A DNA stretch of 64,000 nucleotides from Thiospirochaeta perfilievii (GTDB lineage Bacteria; Spirochaetota; Spirochaetia; DSM-2461): the NCBI RefSeq assembly GCF_008329945.1, contig NZ_CP035807.1, positions 2,418,001 through 2,482,000 of the forward strand, written 5' to 3'. Made by a program: the position numbers and the translations under genes. The notes beneath the pieces were generated by a model, which was not told the origin of the DNA, did not search any database, and saw nothing but the letters and a program-made list of their open reading frames with translations. Positions 32,872-41,725 of the stretch are shown in pieces. Position 1 is the stretch's first letter; each line of letters opens with the position of its first letter.

Positions 32872-33758
32872 ATGAAAGGTAGATTACACCCAAATAATAA
32901 ACATATAGGAAGATATAATTTTAAAGAGTTAGTAAAAGTATCTCCTGACCTTAAGGATTTTTTAAAGCCAAATCCCCAGGGTGACGAAACCATTGAATTT
33001 AGTAATAGAGATGCCGTAATAAGCTTAAATAAAGCTCTTTTAAACTTCTATTACGGTATAGAAAGTTGGGATATTCCTAGTGGTTTTTTATGTCCCCCAT
33101 ACCTGGTAGAGTTGACTATATCCACTATGTTAATGATTTAATAAAAAATATTGATGGAGATAAAAAGGTTCTCGATATTGGTGTTGGAGCAAACTGTATC
33201 TATCCTCTTTTAGGTGTTTCTATATACCGCTGGAACTTTAAAGGTGTAGATATTGATCCAATATCCCTAGAAAATGCAAAAAGAATAGTTGGCTCAAATA
33301 AAAATATAGCGAGTAAAATAGAACTAGTTTTACAAGGTAATAAGAGTAATATTTTTAAGGGAATTATAAATGAGGACGAGTATTATCATTTAACAATTTG
33401 TAACCCTCCATTTCACTCCTCCCTTAATGAGGCTGTTCAAAGTAATTTAAGGAAAGTTAAGAATTTAAATAAAAGTAGAGAGAATAAAATCGATAATGAA
33501 ATGAATTTCGGAGGCCAGAAAGCTGAGTTATGGTGTCCTGGAGGAGAAGTCTTCTTTATTAAAAAAATGATAAACGAGAGTATTCTTTTTAAGGATCAAG
33601 TTTTATGGTTTACTACACTTGTTTCTAAAAACGATAATGTTAGACCTTTAAAGCATATTGCTAGAAAGGCTGGTGCTAAGAAGGTTAAAGTTATTGAGAT
33701 GAGTCAGGGGCAGAAGATCAGTAGAATTTTGGCTTGGAGCTTTTCTAATGGTGTATAG
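32872..33758 (+). pseudogene. rlmF: 23S rRNA A1618 N6-methyltransferase, frameshifted
   Basis: Two overlapping frames together make a RlmF protein of about 295 aa. The first frame starts at the ATG at 32872 (TAGGAG upstream) and reads MKGRLHPNNKH to GIESWDIPSGFLCPP. The second continues IPGRVDYIHYVNDL, then VLDIGVGANCIYPLLG (SAM-binding), ICNPPFHSS (NPPF catalytic motif) and GGQKAELWCPGGE. The expected joint is CPPIPGR. The frame changes by -1 at a run of five C (33094-33098) where six would restore it. No classical slippery heptamer is present, so this is either an indel or a sequencing error, not programmed frameshifting. If real, the gene is dead. Confidence 0.85.
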
Positions 33759-34286
33759 AACCAATCGGTTAATACTAAGACCCTTATTAAAAGAGGATTT
33801 AGACTCTTTTATGGATTTTTTAGTTAATAATCGAGATTTTTAGCTGTTTGGGAGCCTAAAAGGGATAACTCATATTTTGAAAAAGAGAATCTTTTAAACC
33901 TTATACAACAACAGATAGAAACTAATAATAACAAAAGTGGTATCAGTCTTGGAATATTTTTAGAAGGACAACTTATAGGTCAAATCAATATTTCTAATAT
34001 AGTTTATGGCCCATTTCTTTCATGTTTTTTAGGGTATAAACTTGGTGAGAAGTTTCAAGGTATGGGTTATATGGGCGAGGCCTTAAATAAGGTGATTGAT
34101 ATTGCTTTTAATCAGTATAAATTACACCGTATAGAGGCTAATATTATTCCTAAAAATATAAAATCAATAAATGTTGTAGAAAGATTAAACTTTGTTAATG
34201 AAGGGCTTAGTAAAAAATACCTAAAGATAAATGGTCAGTGGCAGGACCATAGTCACTATGTTTTATTAAATAATTTACTAGAATAG
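33748..34286 (+). pseudogene. RimJ-type GNAT acetyltransferase, frameshifted
   Basis: An ATG at 33748 (GGAG upstream), overlapping the rlmF end by 11 bp, reads MVYRTNRLILRPLLKEDLDS to NNRDF and then hits TAG. Adding one T to the run of five T at 33837-33841 restores LAVWEPKRDNSYF and the rest: GYKLGEKFQGMGYMGEAL (acetyl-CoA loop), HRIEANIIPKNIKSINVVER and GQWQDHSHYVLL. These are standard for ribosomal-protein-alanine N-acetyltransferases. The whole would be about 178 aa. It is disrupted in this sequence by one missing base. Confidence 0.85.
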
Positions 34287-34330
34287 TAAAAATAATTGCA
34301 TTGTGTCTCTTTTACTCTTACAATTTTTTT

Positions 34331-35745
34331 ATGAGGTTTCTATTATTAACTAAGGAAGAAAATTGTAATAAATATAAAAAAATCTTAGACTTCCTAGGTT
34401 GTAAAAATATCATAGCCACCCTATGTTATAATATCAATAATCCTCCAAATAACAACTTTGATTTTTATCTTATTGAAGACTTCCTATGGAGTGAAATAGA
34501 GATAATTTTAAACATACCATTTTTTATTAATCTAAATAAAGATAAAGAAATAGAGGGTGTTTTTTCTAATAAAAACTTTGTTGGATATTTAGATTTAACT
34601 TCAAATCCTACTTTTATATACTCAGTATTTAAGAATTCTACAGCTTTAGTTGTTGCAAATAATAAAAAGATAAGTGAAAAAAATAAAATATTATCAATGG
34701 CAATTGATAATAGCCCAATTTCTATAATGATAACAGATAGTGATGGGATTATAGAGAGTGTAAACCCTAGGGTCTGTGAAATAACCGGTTATGATTATGA
34801 CTCTTTAATTGGTCAAAACCCTAGGATACTAAAGTCAGAGAACTCTGTTACAGATTACAAAGATATGTGGTTAACCTTAACTTCTGGTAGGGTATGGAAG
34901 GGTGAGTTTTGTAATAAAAAAAGAGTGGAGAGGAGTATCGAGAATCTGTTATCATTACTCCTGTTTTTGATGAAAACAGAGAAATTATTAAATATGTTGG
35001 TTTAAAAGAAGATCTTACTGGGCTTTTAACAATACAGAAGGAACTAGAAGAGACCCTAGTCTCCCTAGAAGAGACTGTTAATAAACGAACATTAGTACTA
35101 AGAAGCACTCAATCTCTACTTTTAGAGTCTTTAGCAACACTTTCTGAATATAGGGATAATGAGACTGGAGAACATATCAAAAGAACAAAACTATATGTAA
35201 AATTTCTAGTAGAATGTATTAGCAGTAGTTTAGACTATACTGAGTATGAGTTAGTTCAGCTCTGGAGTTCTGCCCCACTACACGATATAGGAAAGGTAGC
35301 TATTCCTGATAATATATTATTAAAGCCGGATAAATTAACTGATGAAGAGTTTGATATAATGAAAATGCACCCAATTCATGGAAATGAGGCATTGATGAGG
35401 GTTAGTGAGTGTAAAGATGATGATAATTTTCTGAAGTTTGCAAAGGAAATTACCCTTTTTCACCATGAGAAGTGGGATGGTTCCGGGTATCCATACGGTT
35501 TAGAGGGGGAGGATATTCCAATCTCTGCAAGAATGATGGCCTTAGCTGATGTATATGATGCTTTAAGATCTAAAAGGCCATATAAGGATCCTATCCCCCA
35601 TGAAAAAGTTATGGGTATGATTTTAGAGGAGAGAGGTAGGCACTTTGATCCAGTGTTAGTAGATCTTTTTATTGAGTTTAATGGTAAATTTAATGATATT
35701 TTTACAAATTCAATGGAGGAAGTATTTAATTTTGATGATTTGTAG
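34331..35745 (+). pseudogene. PAS / HD-GYP c-di-GMP phosphodiesterase, frameshifted
   Basis: The N-terminal frame (MRFLLLTKEENCNKY onward; about 110 residues of unrecognised domain) continues into a PAS domain: ILSMAIDNSPISIMITDSDG, ITGYDYDSLIGQNPRILKS. At a run of seven A (34916-34922) the frame shifts by -1; eight A would restore KKKSGEEYRESVIITPVFDE. The second frame holds a coiled coil and an HD-GYP domain: HDIGKVAIPDNIL, MKMHPIHGNEAL, HHEKWDGSGYPYGL, LADVYDALRSKRPYKDP. HD-GYP proteins degrade c-di-GMP. A start further upstream (TTG at 34301) is possible; no good ribosome-binding site is seen for either. About 472 aa if repaired. Confidence 0.85.
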
Positions 35746-35798
35746 TTGTCGAAATGATTAAATATTAGTATATTCATATATATAGATAAGGAGATATT

Positions 35799-36161
35799 AT
35801 GGAGCATTTAACATTAGAAAGTTTTAAGGAAAAAATCTGTACCTGTGGTTTAGATGGAAAAGAAGGTGCGGAGTGGAGTTATAAGGGTGATCTACCTTGT
35901 TTAATAGATTTTTACGCAGACTGGTGTGGTCCATGTAAAAGGGTTGCTCCAATCTTAGAGGATTTAGCTAAAGAGTTTGAAGGTAAAGTTCATATATATA
36001 AGGTAGATACTGAGGCTCAGCAAGAGTTAGCGGCTATGTTTGGTATTCAAAGTATTCCAACTCTTTTATATGTACCAATGGAAGGAAAACCTCAGTTGGC
36101 AGCAGGAGCTCCTCCTAAACCACAATTAGTACAAACAATGAAGGATATTCTAAAAATATAA
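35799..36161 (+). CDS. trxA: Thioredoxin
   Basis: 120 aa. Active site FYADWCGPCKRVAP (about 45-58), followed by VDTEAQQELAAMFGIQSIPT with the cis-Pro. The N-terminus is extended by about 20 residues compared with E. coli Trx and contains CTCGLDG, two extra cysteines at about 13 and 15. It reduces protein disulfides in the cytoplasm. AAGGAGA precedes the ATG. It ends in a UUCG hairpin terminator. Confidence 0.95.
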   Translation: MEHLTLESFKEKICTCGLDGKEGAEWSYKGDLPCLIDFYADWCGPCKRVAPILEDLAKEFEGKVHIYKVDTEAQQELAAMFGIQSIPTLLYVPMEGKPQLAAGAPPKPQLVQTMKDILKI

Positions 36162-36167
36162 TTAATG

Positions 36168-36185
36168 GCACCTTCGGGTGCTTTT
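36168..36185 (+). terminator. UUCG tetraloop terminator
   Basis: GCACC-TTCG-GGTGC (36168-36181) followed by TTTT. It separates trxA from the converging Crp/Fnr gene. Confidence 0.85.
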
Positions 36186-36191
36186 AATTAT

Positions 36192-36869
36192 CTATCTGTA
36201 CTCCTTTAATAGAGTGTAATCTAATATAGTTATATACTCTTTATCCTGTTTTATTATTCCTTGGGTAATTAGGTTTTTAAACTCCCTTGAAAGGCTAGGC
36301 CTTGTAACTGCCATCTCTTTTGATAGTTCTTCCTTAGTTTTACTTAAGATAAAACTCTTTGAATTTACTTTTTTAGACTCTTGTAATAGTATAGTGGCAA
36401 TCTTCTGCTTTATATTATTAAGTTGCAAAAAGTTTATCTTTTTAGATAAAAAATCCACCTTTGTTGACATTACCGACAGTGTATTTTCCAGTATATCTTG
36501 ATTCGCCATACAGCAGCTTAATAACATCTCCTTAGGTAGTAAAAAAACTTGACTATCCTCTTTTGCAAAAAGAGTAACAGGAAGTTTTTGATTTTTAGAA
36601 AATAGAACGGGGATAGCAACTGGTTGATACTTCCCAAACTCCTCCATATTGATTATTTTTCCATCATCTGAAGCCATTTGAGCTTTTAGCTTCCCATCAA
36701 TAACAATAATTAATTTATCTAAAACTTGACTCTGAAACCAAACAGTCTCCCCTTTTTTAAACCATTTAATAATTGGTTGGTGGGACGTTAATATCCTGTT
36801 TAATTGGTTAATATCAATATTCTTAAATATTGGTGATTCTGCTACTGCTAATAACTCTCTTTTTTCCAT
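36192..36869 (-). CDS. Crp/Fnr-family transcriptional regulator
   Basis: 225 aa. The cyclic-nucleotide-binding-like domain covers about 10-130 (PIFKNIDINQLNRIL, FKKGETVWFQSQVLDKLIIV, then EFGKYQPVAIPVLFSKNQ). A helical dimer linker follows. The HTH (about 165-215) reads SKTKEELSKEMAVTRPSLSR, EFKNLITQGIIK. No N-terminal Fe-S cysteines are present, so it is not a classical Fnr; a haem- or nucleotide-type sensor such as HcpR or a similar member is possible. hcp at 27749 carries a matching style of palindrome. Confidence 0.88.
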   Translation of the reverse strand: MEKRELLAVAESPIFKNIDINQLNRILTSHQPIIKWFKKGETVWFQSQVLDKLIIVIDGKLKAQMASDDGKIINMEEFGKYQPVAIPVLFSKNQKLPVTLFAKEDSQVFLLPKEMLLSCCMANQDILENTLSVMSTKVDFLSKKINFLQLNNIKQKIATILLQESKKVNSKSFILSKTKEELSKEMAVTRPSLSREFKNLITQGIIKQDKEYITILDYTLLKEYR

Positions 36870-36952
36870 TTTAACCTCTAATAAATGGTACTTTTTTTGT
36901 ATATATTAGTTAACCTCTTTATGATACTCTATTTTAAAAAAGGAGATAAAAA

Positions 36953-37645
36953 TTGATTAACAAACTAAAAAAAATAGCTATTATTAGCTTAGCGTTACTA
37001 ATTTTTTCAGGTTGTACAACAACTAAGAGTGAAACAGCAGAGAATTATGAACCAAATATTCTAGATGTTTATGGAACATATGAGGCTGGAGAGTATGTAA
37101 ACAAGTATTACGGATTTAAACTAGATATCCCAGAATCCTATACTATTCATGATGATGAGACTAAAAGATATGTCGAGGAGTTAGGGTCACAGGTATTTGA
37201 TGTTGATGGTGAGTCATCAGTAGACATCCAAGAGATTATGGCTGTTCAGACATATAATATTTTATTAGCATCAAAATATGCTTTTGGTGAACCTGTAGAA
37301 GAAAATATACTTTTTCAATTAATTAGTGAAAACCTAACATACTCCCCTGGAGTTGAAAATGGTGAAGACTACCTATGGCATGTAAAAAAACTACTTAAGG
37401 AAGGTGGTCTTAATATTATTGATGAATCAGAAACTGCTACAGAAACTATAAATGGTGTTGAGTTTTATACTTATAGTTATGGAATGGTTATTCAGGGTTC
37501 AACAATATACCAAAATTGGTTTTGTAAAAAGGTGAATGATCATATGGTATGTTTTGCATTAAGTAGTGTAACAGATGAAGGTTATGCCGAGCTTTATTCA
37601 ATTTTAAACACTCTTGAATTATTAGATCAAACTTCTATAAATTAA
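36953..37645 (+). CDS. Lipoprotein of unknown function
   Basis: 230 aa. The signal MINKLKKIAIISLALLIFSGC gives a lipobox Cys. The mature domain (YVNKYYGFKLDIPESYTIHD, EEIMAVQTYNIL, then YTYSYGMVIQGSTIYQN) resembles small lipoproteins with a PsbP/LpqN-like alpha-beta fold that contain a KYYGFKLDIP start and a paired Cys (WFCKK, MVCFAL) near the end. The start is TTG at 36953 with AAAGGAGA. The function is unknown. It is monocistronic and ends in a strong terminator. Confidence 0.75.
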   Translation: MINKLKKIAIISLALLIFSGCTTTKSETAENYEPNILDVYGTYEAGEYVNKYYGFKLDIPESYTIHDDETKRYVEELGSQVFDVDGESSVDIQEIMAVQTYNILLASKYAFGEPVEENILFQLISENLTYSPGVENGEDYLWHVKKLLKEGGLNIIDESETATETINGVEFYTYSYGMVIQGSTIYQNWFCKKVNDHMVCFALSSVTDEGYAELYSILNTLELLDQTSIN

Positions 37646-37651
37646 GGAATG

Positions 37652-37693
37652 GCTGTTGCTAAAGGTCATAAGGTTTTAGCAACAGCTTTTTTA
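37652..37693 (+). terminator. Strong terminator
   Basis: Perfect 12-bp stem GCTGTTGCTAAA (37652-37663) / TTTAGCAACAGC (37675-37686), followed by TTTTTTATTTAT. Confidence 0.92.
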
Positions 37694-37694
37694 T

Positions 37695-38621
37695 TTATAA
37701 TCTATTAACATCATACTCTTTATCTTTTAACAAATTTATTAAACTACCATCTCCAACTAAATGGCCGGCACCAACAACAATAAAGTAGTTATCATTGGTC
37801 TCTAGGAATCCCTCTATCGCTTCTAACCAGTTTTTATTTCTTTGATAAAAGAGCAGATCTAAAAACTCATCACCTTTTGATAACAATAAAGATTCATCAA
37901 TTATATTTTTTATTCTTTTTGTATCTCCCAATTTCCAAGCACTTATTAAATTCTCATAATAGTCTCCAAAAGTATTTACATTATCAATTGTGGATATTAA
38001 CTCCGCAATTTGATACTCCTTTGGGTAAGAATCCCTTAGTAATATCTGAGACTCTGCAGACTCTAGGTACATAGTATCTAATCCCATTTCATCAGCCACA
38101 GCCTGTAAGTGAATATCTACTCCATTCTCAGAACTATATCCAAATTCTTTAGTCTTATAATCCGAAATTACTGCTGAAACCATCCAGGGCTTAAATATCC
38201 TAATATGTTCGAAAGTCATATTGTACGGAGTTAAAATCTCTGTTATTTGTCTCCTATGATTCTCATCTACATAATTAGCAAGATCATCATTATCTGGGAG
38301 TAGGGATGTCTCAATTATAAACTTTTGAAATTCTGGGGTGGTAGTTAATGAAGCATCAGCTTCTAATACAAAGTGATCAGAATTTTCTATAGCCTGATAA
38401 AAAGAATCATCTAAAGGGTAGATATCCCCAGGGGCAATATGAATTGAACCAGCTATATAAATAGACCTATCCCCATTTTTTAGTTCCCATAGTAGTGGTC
38501 TTACATCATTACCCTTTAAGACTTTATCAGCCGTACTTGAACAAGATATGCTAGAACCTATAACTATGGTCACTGCACACATTGTAATAATTTTTTTTAT
38601 CAATAACTTAATTTTATACAT
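37695..38621 (-). CDS. TraB/GumN family lipoprotein
   Basis: 308 aa. The signal ends in VIGSSISCS (lipobox Cys). WELKNGDRSIYIAGSIHIAP and DDSFYQAIENSDHFVLEADA open the fold, and FIVVGAGHLVGDGSLINLL closes it. These two His motifs (GSIH, GAGHL) are characteristic of the TraB/GumN family, related to TIKI-type metal-dependent proteases. It is presumably periplasmic-facing and membrane-anchored. AAAGGAAAAG precedes the ATG. It is the last of five minus-strand genes spaced by less than 11 bp or overlapping, beginning at 40599. Confidence 0.88.
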   Translation of the reverse strand: MYKIKLLIKKIITMCAVTIVIGSSISCSSTADKVLKGNDVRPLLWELKNGDRSIYIAGSIHIAPGDIYPLDDSFYQAIENSDHFVLEADASLTTTPEFQKFIIETSLLPDNDDLANYVDENHRRQITEILTPYNMTFEHIRIFKPWMVSAVISDYKTKEFGYSSENGVDIHLQAVADEMGLDTMYLESAESQILLRDSYPKEYQIAELISTIDNVNTFGDYYENLISAWKLGDTKRIKNIIDESLLLSKGDEFLDLLFYQRNKNWLEAIEGFLETNDNYFIVVGAGHLVGDGSLINLLKDKEYDVNRL

Positions 38622-38630
38622 ACTTTTCCT

Positions 38631-39005
38631 TTAAATTCTATTAATTAAAAAAATAGAGTTTATTATTATATTATCTTGATTTTCAATAAATTCAGTGTCT
38701 TCTATAAAAATGATTGTTTTATTATTAATTATTGATTTCCCAGACTGTATAGTAACTTCTAAAATTTCTGAGGTTGCATAACTTCCTTTATCTGTCTTTA
38801 TGGTTAAAGAAAAAGTTGTCGTCGATATATCCACATTTCCTGTATTACTAATTTTGTAATTTAATAAGCATTCCTTTTTCTCGGTATCCTTATTTAAGTA
38901 AACCCGATAACTCTCTATTCCAACATCCCCTGTTGGATACCAGTCTTCAATATTATTACAACTCATGACTGAGATGATAAATAACGCTAAAAATATTTTT
39001 TTCAA
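38631..39005 (-). CDS. Small lipoprotein of unknown function
   Basis: 124 aa. The signal MKKIFLALFIISVMSC carries a lipobox Cys. The mature part (KECLLNYKISNTGNVDISTT, TFSLTIKTDKGSYATSEI) is an all-beta domain of CARDB-like or Ig-like type. It may mediate protein contacts. It lies between a beta-barrel gene and the TraB/GumN gene in the same transcript, with 9-10 bp spacing on each side. No specific role is recognised. Confidence 0.65.
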   Translation of the reverse strand: MKKIFLALFIISVMSCNNIEDWYPTGDVGIESYRVYLNKDTEKKECLLNYKISNTGNVDISTTTFSLTIKTDKGSYATSEILEVTIQSGKSIINNKTIIFIEDTEFIENQDNIIINSIFLINRI

Positions 39006-39015
39006 TTTTATACTC

Positions 39016-39807
39016 CTAAAATTCTATGTCGTAACTAGTTGCAATTTCTGTGTTAGGATTAATGCTCCCTGAGTCAAACTGGCTGTTTACCCCAGTATTA
39101 ATTGCTAATTTATCAATGTAATAAAAGAAACTAAAATTAATTGACATGTAGCTTGTAGTATCATTCCATTTTGTTTTGTTAAAATCGGTCTTTGGTAAAT
39201 ATATACTGTTTATAAATTTGATATTATATCCAAGTTTATCATTTAATACCTCTGTTATCCCCCCATTAAAGCAGATTACTCCTAATGTACTAACAGTTTT
39301 AAACCTACTTTTTTTAAATAACCTAAGAGTATAGTCAATTGATAGATTTAATATTGTTGGATCAATTATTTTTGAAAGACTAATCGCAATATTAGGTTTA
39401 TGATATCCATCACCACTCATTATATTACGCACGTTAGCTTGATAATTATTATGAATTCCTAATGGATAGGAATAACCAAGATCCCCTCTAATCCAGTAAT
39501 CTCCAAAGTTTTTATATAGACTCAAGCTTGCTCCACAATCACCTAATGCTAAACCATTTTTCGTTTTTCTAGTGGTAGTTACTCTTGAAAATTCCTGATT
39601 CAAAGAGATAGAAAGATAATTCATATATTTATAAGAAACAGATAAATTACTATCTAAATAGATGTCATAGGATGTATCACCATTTACACAATTAAAAGAT
39701 AGGCCAATACTTGGGGTAATTAAGTGTTTCCTACGTTTCTCAACACCCAAACGTTGGTGATCTTCTGCTGAAATATTAACAAATGATAATAAAAGCATTA
39801 TCACCAT
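39016..39807 (-). CDS. Predicted outer-membrane beta-barrel protein
   Basis: 263 aa. A short signal peptide (MVIMLLLSFVNISA) is followed by alternating hydrophobic/polar strands such as PSIGLSFNCVNGDTSYDIYL, LSVSYKYMNYLSISLNQEFS and MSINFSFFYYIDKLAINTGV. It ends in an aromatic residue (SYDIEF), as outer-membrane barrels do. About ten strands are visible, and no family is recognised. AGGAGAG precedes the ATG. It overlaps the C39 peptidase gene by 7 bp, so the two are probably made together. Confidence 0.75.
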   Translation of the reverse strand: MVIMLLLSFVNISAEDHQRLGVEKRRKHLITPSIGLSFNCVNGDTSYDIYLDSNLSVSYKYMNYLSISLNQEFSRVTTTRKTKNGLALGDCGASLSLYKNFGDYWIRGDLGYSYPLGIHNNYQANVRNIMSGDGYHKPNIAISLSKIIDPTILNLSIDYTLRLFKKSRFKTVSTLGVICFNGGITEVLNDKLGYNIKFINSIYLPKTDFNKTKWNDTTSYMSINFSFFYYIDKLAINTGVNSQFDSGSINPNTEIATSYDIEF

Positions 39808-40349
39808 GCTCTCCTGTGTAACAGATCTATTCTTCTTAGATTAACATTAACCGCTTTTTCTAATGTTTTTTTATCACTATTTTCTGTTTGTGATGCAACA
39901 ATAACAACTTTATTTGACCATCTGTCATTAAATTGTTTTACTGATAAAACTTCAATGCCTCTTGCAGGATCAGCAGTAACAATCCTAAAATCTCTATATC
40001 CTAAAAACAAAGCAAAATGTTTATTTGGATAATCATAATGGACAATTATAGGATAATATTTTTCAGAGTTATTTATAAGCTGATCTAGAGTCATTTCATA
40101 TGACTTGGTAAGTAGTCCATATTCACTAATAAATTCTGAAATATCATTTAAATTAACGGTATATTTACCATCTTTAATTTTTTCGAGAAGTTCGTATTCA
40201 TTGCACTTTTTTCTCCAATATATATCTAATAAACTTGAAGTTATTGATGCTCCACATGAATTATCATAACCTTGTTCATGAACATATTTAAACTTTAAAT
40301 CTTCTTTAGGGATAACTAAGGATACTAACTCAAATGTTAATTTAGTCAT
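39801..40349 (-). CDS. C39-family (papain-like) peptidase
   Basis: 182 aa. The catalytic Cys is in GYDNSCGASITSSLL (about 28-42), the His in YPNKHFALFLGYRD (about 109), and the Asp in VTADPARG. These three match the C39 peptidase domain that removes double-glycine leaders in bacteriocin exporters, but here the domain stands alone without ABC or membrane parts. No clear signal peptide is seen, so it is cytoplasmic or reaches the envelope by another route. It overlaps the upstream membrane-protein gene by 8 bp and the downstream barrel gene by 7 bp. Confidence 0.85.
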   Translation of the reverse strand: MTKLTFELVSLVIPKEDLKFKYVHEQGYDNSCGASITSSLLDIYWRKKCNEYELLEKIKDGKYTVNLNDISEFISEYGLLTKSYEMTLDQLINNSEKYYPIIVHYDYPNKHFALFLGYRDFRIVTADPARGIEVLSVKQFNDRWSNKVVIVASQTENSDKKTLEKAVNVNLRRIDLLHRRAW

Positions 40350-40599
40350 GTATATCCTCTAAGATCTCAAAGTGTTTACGATCCCCTTTAAAGTCTCCAA
40401 TCAATTTATCTAAATATAATAAATTGAAAATAACTGTATAACTAACCATCAATCTTAATGGCATATAATCATAAATAAATATTGAAGTGATATATAAAAT
40501 AGCTGAACCTATTAAATAGAGTAGTACATCACCTTTATATGACTTATTCCAACTTTTTTTATAGATAAAAATTTTAACCTTATATCCTTTTAAGCTCAA
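40342..40599 (-). CDS. Small membrane protein of unknown function
   Basis: At least 85 aa from a TTG at 40599. Two hydrophobic helices (DVLLYLIGSAILYITSIFIY, LRLMVSYTVIFNLLYL) lie between charged ends. The reading frame stays open for about 40 more codons upstream and encodes another membrane-like segment (HILLVFIFYLHIDTIFLTWL). No standard start codon precedes it, so the true N-terminus is uncertain or the gene is 5'-truncated. Its 3' end overlaps the C39 peptidase gene. Confidence 0.55.
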   Translation of the reverse strand: MSLKGYKVKIFIYKKSWNKSYKGDVLLYLIGSAILYITSIFIYDYMPLRLMVSYTVIFNLLYLDKLIGDFKGDRKHFEILEDIHD

Positions 40600-40714
40600 C
40601 CATATTTTAACAATCCATTCTGGAATAAGCCATGTTAGAAAAATAGTGTCTATATGTAAATAAAATATAAATACTAGTAAGATATGTATAATAAAATTAG
40701 GTATATGTAGGGTA

Positions 40715-40743
40715 TTAGCTTAAGAGATTCACTCTTAAGCTAA
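40715..40743. terminator. Long hairpin downstream of the HAAS-domain gene
   Basis: Perfect 12-bp inverted repeat TTAGCTTAAGAG (40715-40726) / CTCTTAAGCTAA (40732-40743) with a 5-nt loop. It lies just after the stop of the HAAS-domain gene. No T-run follows on either strand, so it may act as a stability element as well as a terminator. Confidence 0.6.
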
Positions 40744-40753
40744 CTAAGCATTT

Positions 40754-41725
40754 TTATTCAACTATTTCACTTTTTATATAGTTTATTAATTTTGATATAA
40801 GCTCTCCAATACCTGCTACTAAGCTAATAACAATAATAAGTTTTATACCTAGTGTGGATTTTGAAAATAGACCATTATTTACACCGTTATATATAAAAAG
40901 TTTATCAGAACTTAAAATAATTATCATAAAGATAGTTTCAGATAGGGATGTTACAAAATCTAAAACATATAGGGACTTTGTTTTTATCTCCTTCTTTAGA
41001 AGTTTAAAATGATAATATACTTGAAGTAGACCTAAAGCTGAAAATATATAGATATACCCTGAAAAAACATCCATATTGATTCTATTGCCAAGGCTTAAAC
41101 CACTTTTAAGGAATTGATTTTCTAGGAGTTGTATAAAATCGGGATATAAATTTATTAGAGTTATAAAAATAGGTATAAGAATTATTGCTATAATAGACTC
41201 GACTTTAGACTCTGTCTCCTTGGAAAGGGTTATGGATTCTAACTCTTTTACACTCCAATCTTCCTCTAGATCAACCTCTTTATCCTTTAGGAATTTAGTG
41301 ATAATTATAAATATAACAGTTAAAAAACCAATTCCGGAAATTGATGCTTGTATGGTGTTTATTGGAAATTTAATAAAAAGTCTAAATATCTCTATTCCTT
41401 TTGGATTTGTTGTAAATAGGTTAACAATAAATATTGTAAAAAACGAAATTCCTATAGAGCCTACAATAATCTTAAGTATCATAAAATATAGGTCAGTAAA
41501 TCCAGAGCTAATTACCTGGGGAGTTCCTATATATTTTTTAGCTACTCTACCTGGAGTTCCAAAATCGCTAATTGCTTGATTTATACTCTCTGGAGTTGGA
41601 TCTGTACCATATTTCTCTTCAATCTCATCTAAAATAAGGGATTTCAACTCCTGTTTAATCTCTTCTCGACCCTTTAGGGGTAATTTTTGTCCAATAGCGT
41701 ATATATACTTATCAATTATTTCCAT
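40754..41725 (-). CDS. HAAS/DUF1700-type membrane signalling protein
   Basis: About 323 aa from the ATG at 41725 (AGAGGG upstream). The open frame begins 10 codons earlier but without a ribosome-binding site. Residues 1-60 form the HAAS signature: EIIDKYIYAIGQKLPLKGRE, then EEIEEKYGTDPTPESINQAI and FGTPGRVAKKYIG. Six or so membrane helices follow. HAAS proteins are classically encoded with PadR regulators and act as their partner or target. It overlaps the PadR gene by 14 bp, and a strong hairpin follows it. Confidence 0.85.
   Translation of the reverse strand: MEIIDKYIYAIGQKLPLKGREEIKQELKSLILDEIEEKYGTDPTPESINQAISDFGTPGRVAKKYIGTPQVISSGFTDLYFMILKIIVGSIGISFFTIFIVNLFTTNPKGIEIFRLFIKFPINTIQASISGIGFLTVIFIIITKFLKDKEVDLEEDWSVKELESITLSKETESKVESIIAIILIPIFITLINLYPDFIQLLENQFLKSGLSLGNRINMDVFSGYIYIFSALGLLQVYYHFKLLKKEIKTKSLYVLDFVTSLSETIFMIIILSSDKLFIYNGVNNGLFSKSTLGIKLIIVISLVAGIGELISKLINYIKSEIVE

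Noticed and set aside
33090-33141. Programmed -1 frameshifting in rlmF
   Set aside because: The site T CCC CCA is not a classical X XXY YYZ slippery heptamer, I see no downstream stimulatory structure, and rlmF is not known to need frameshifting.
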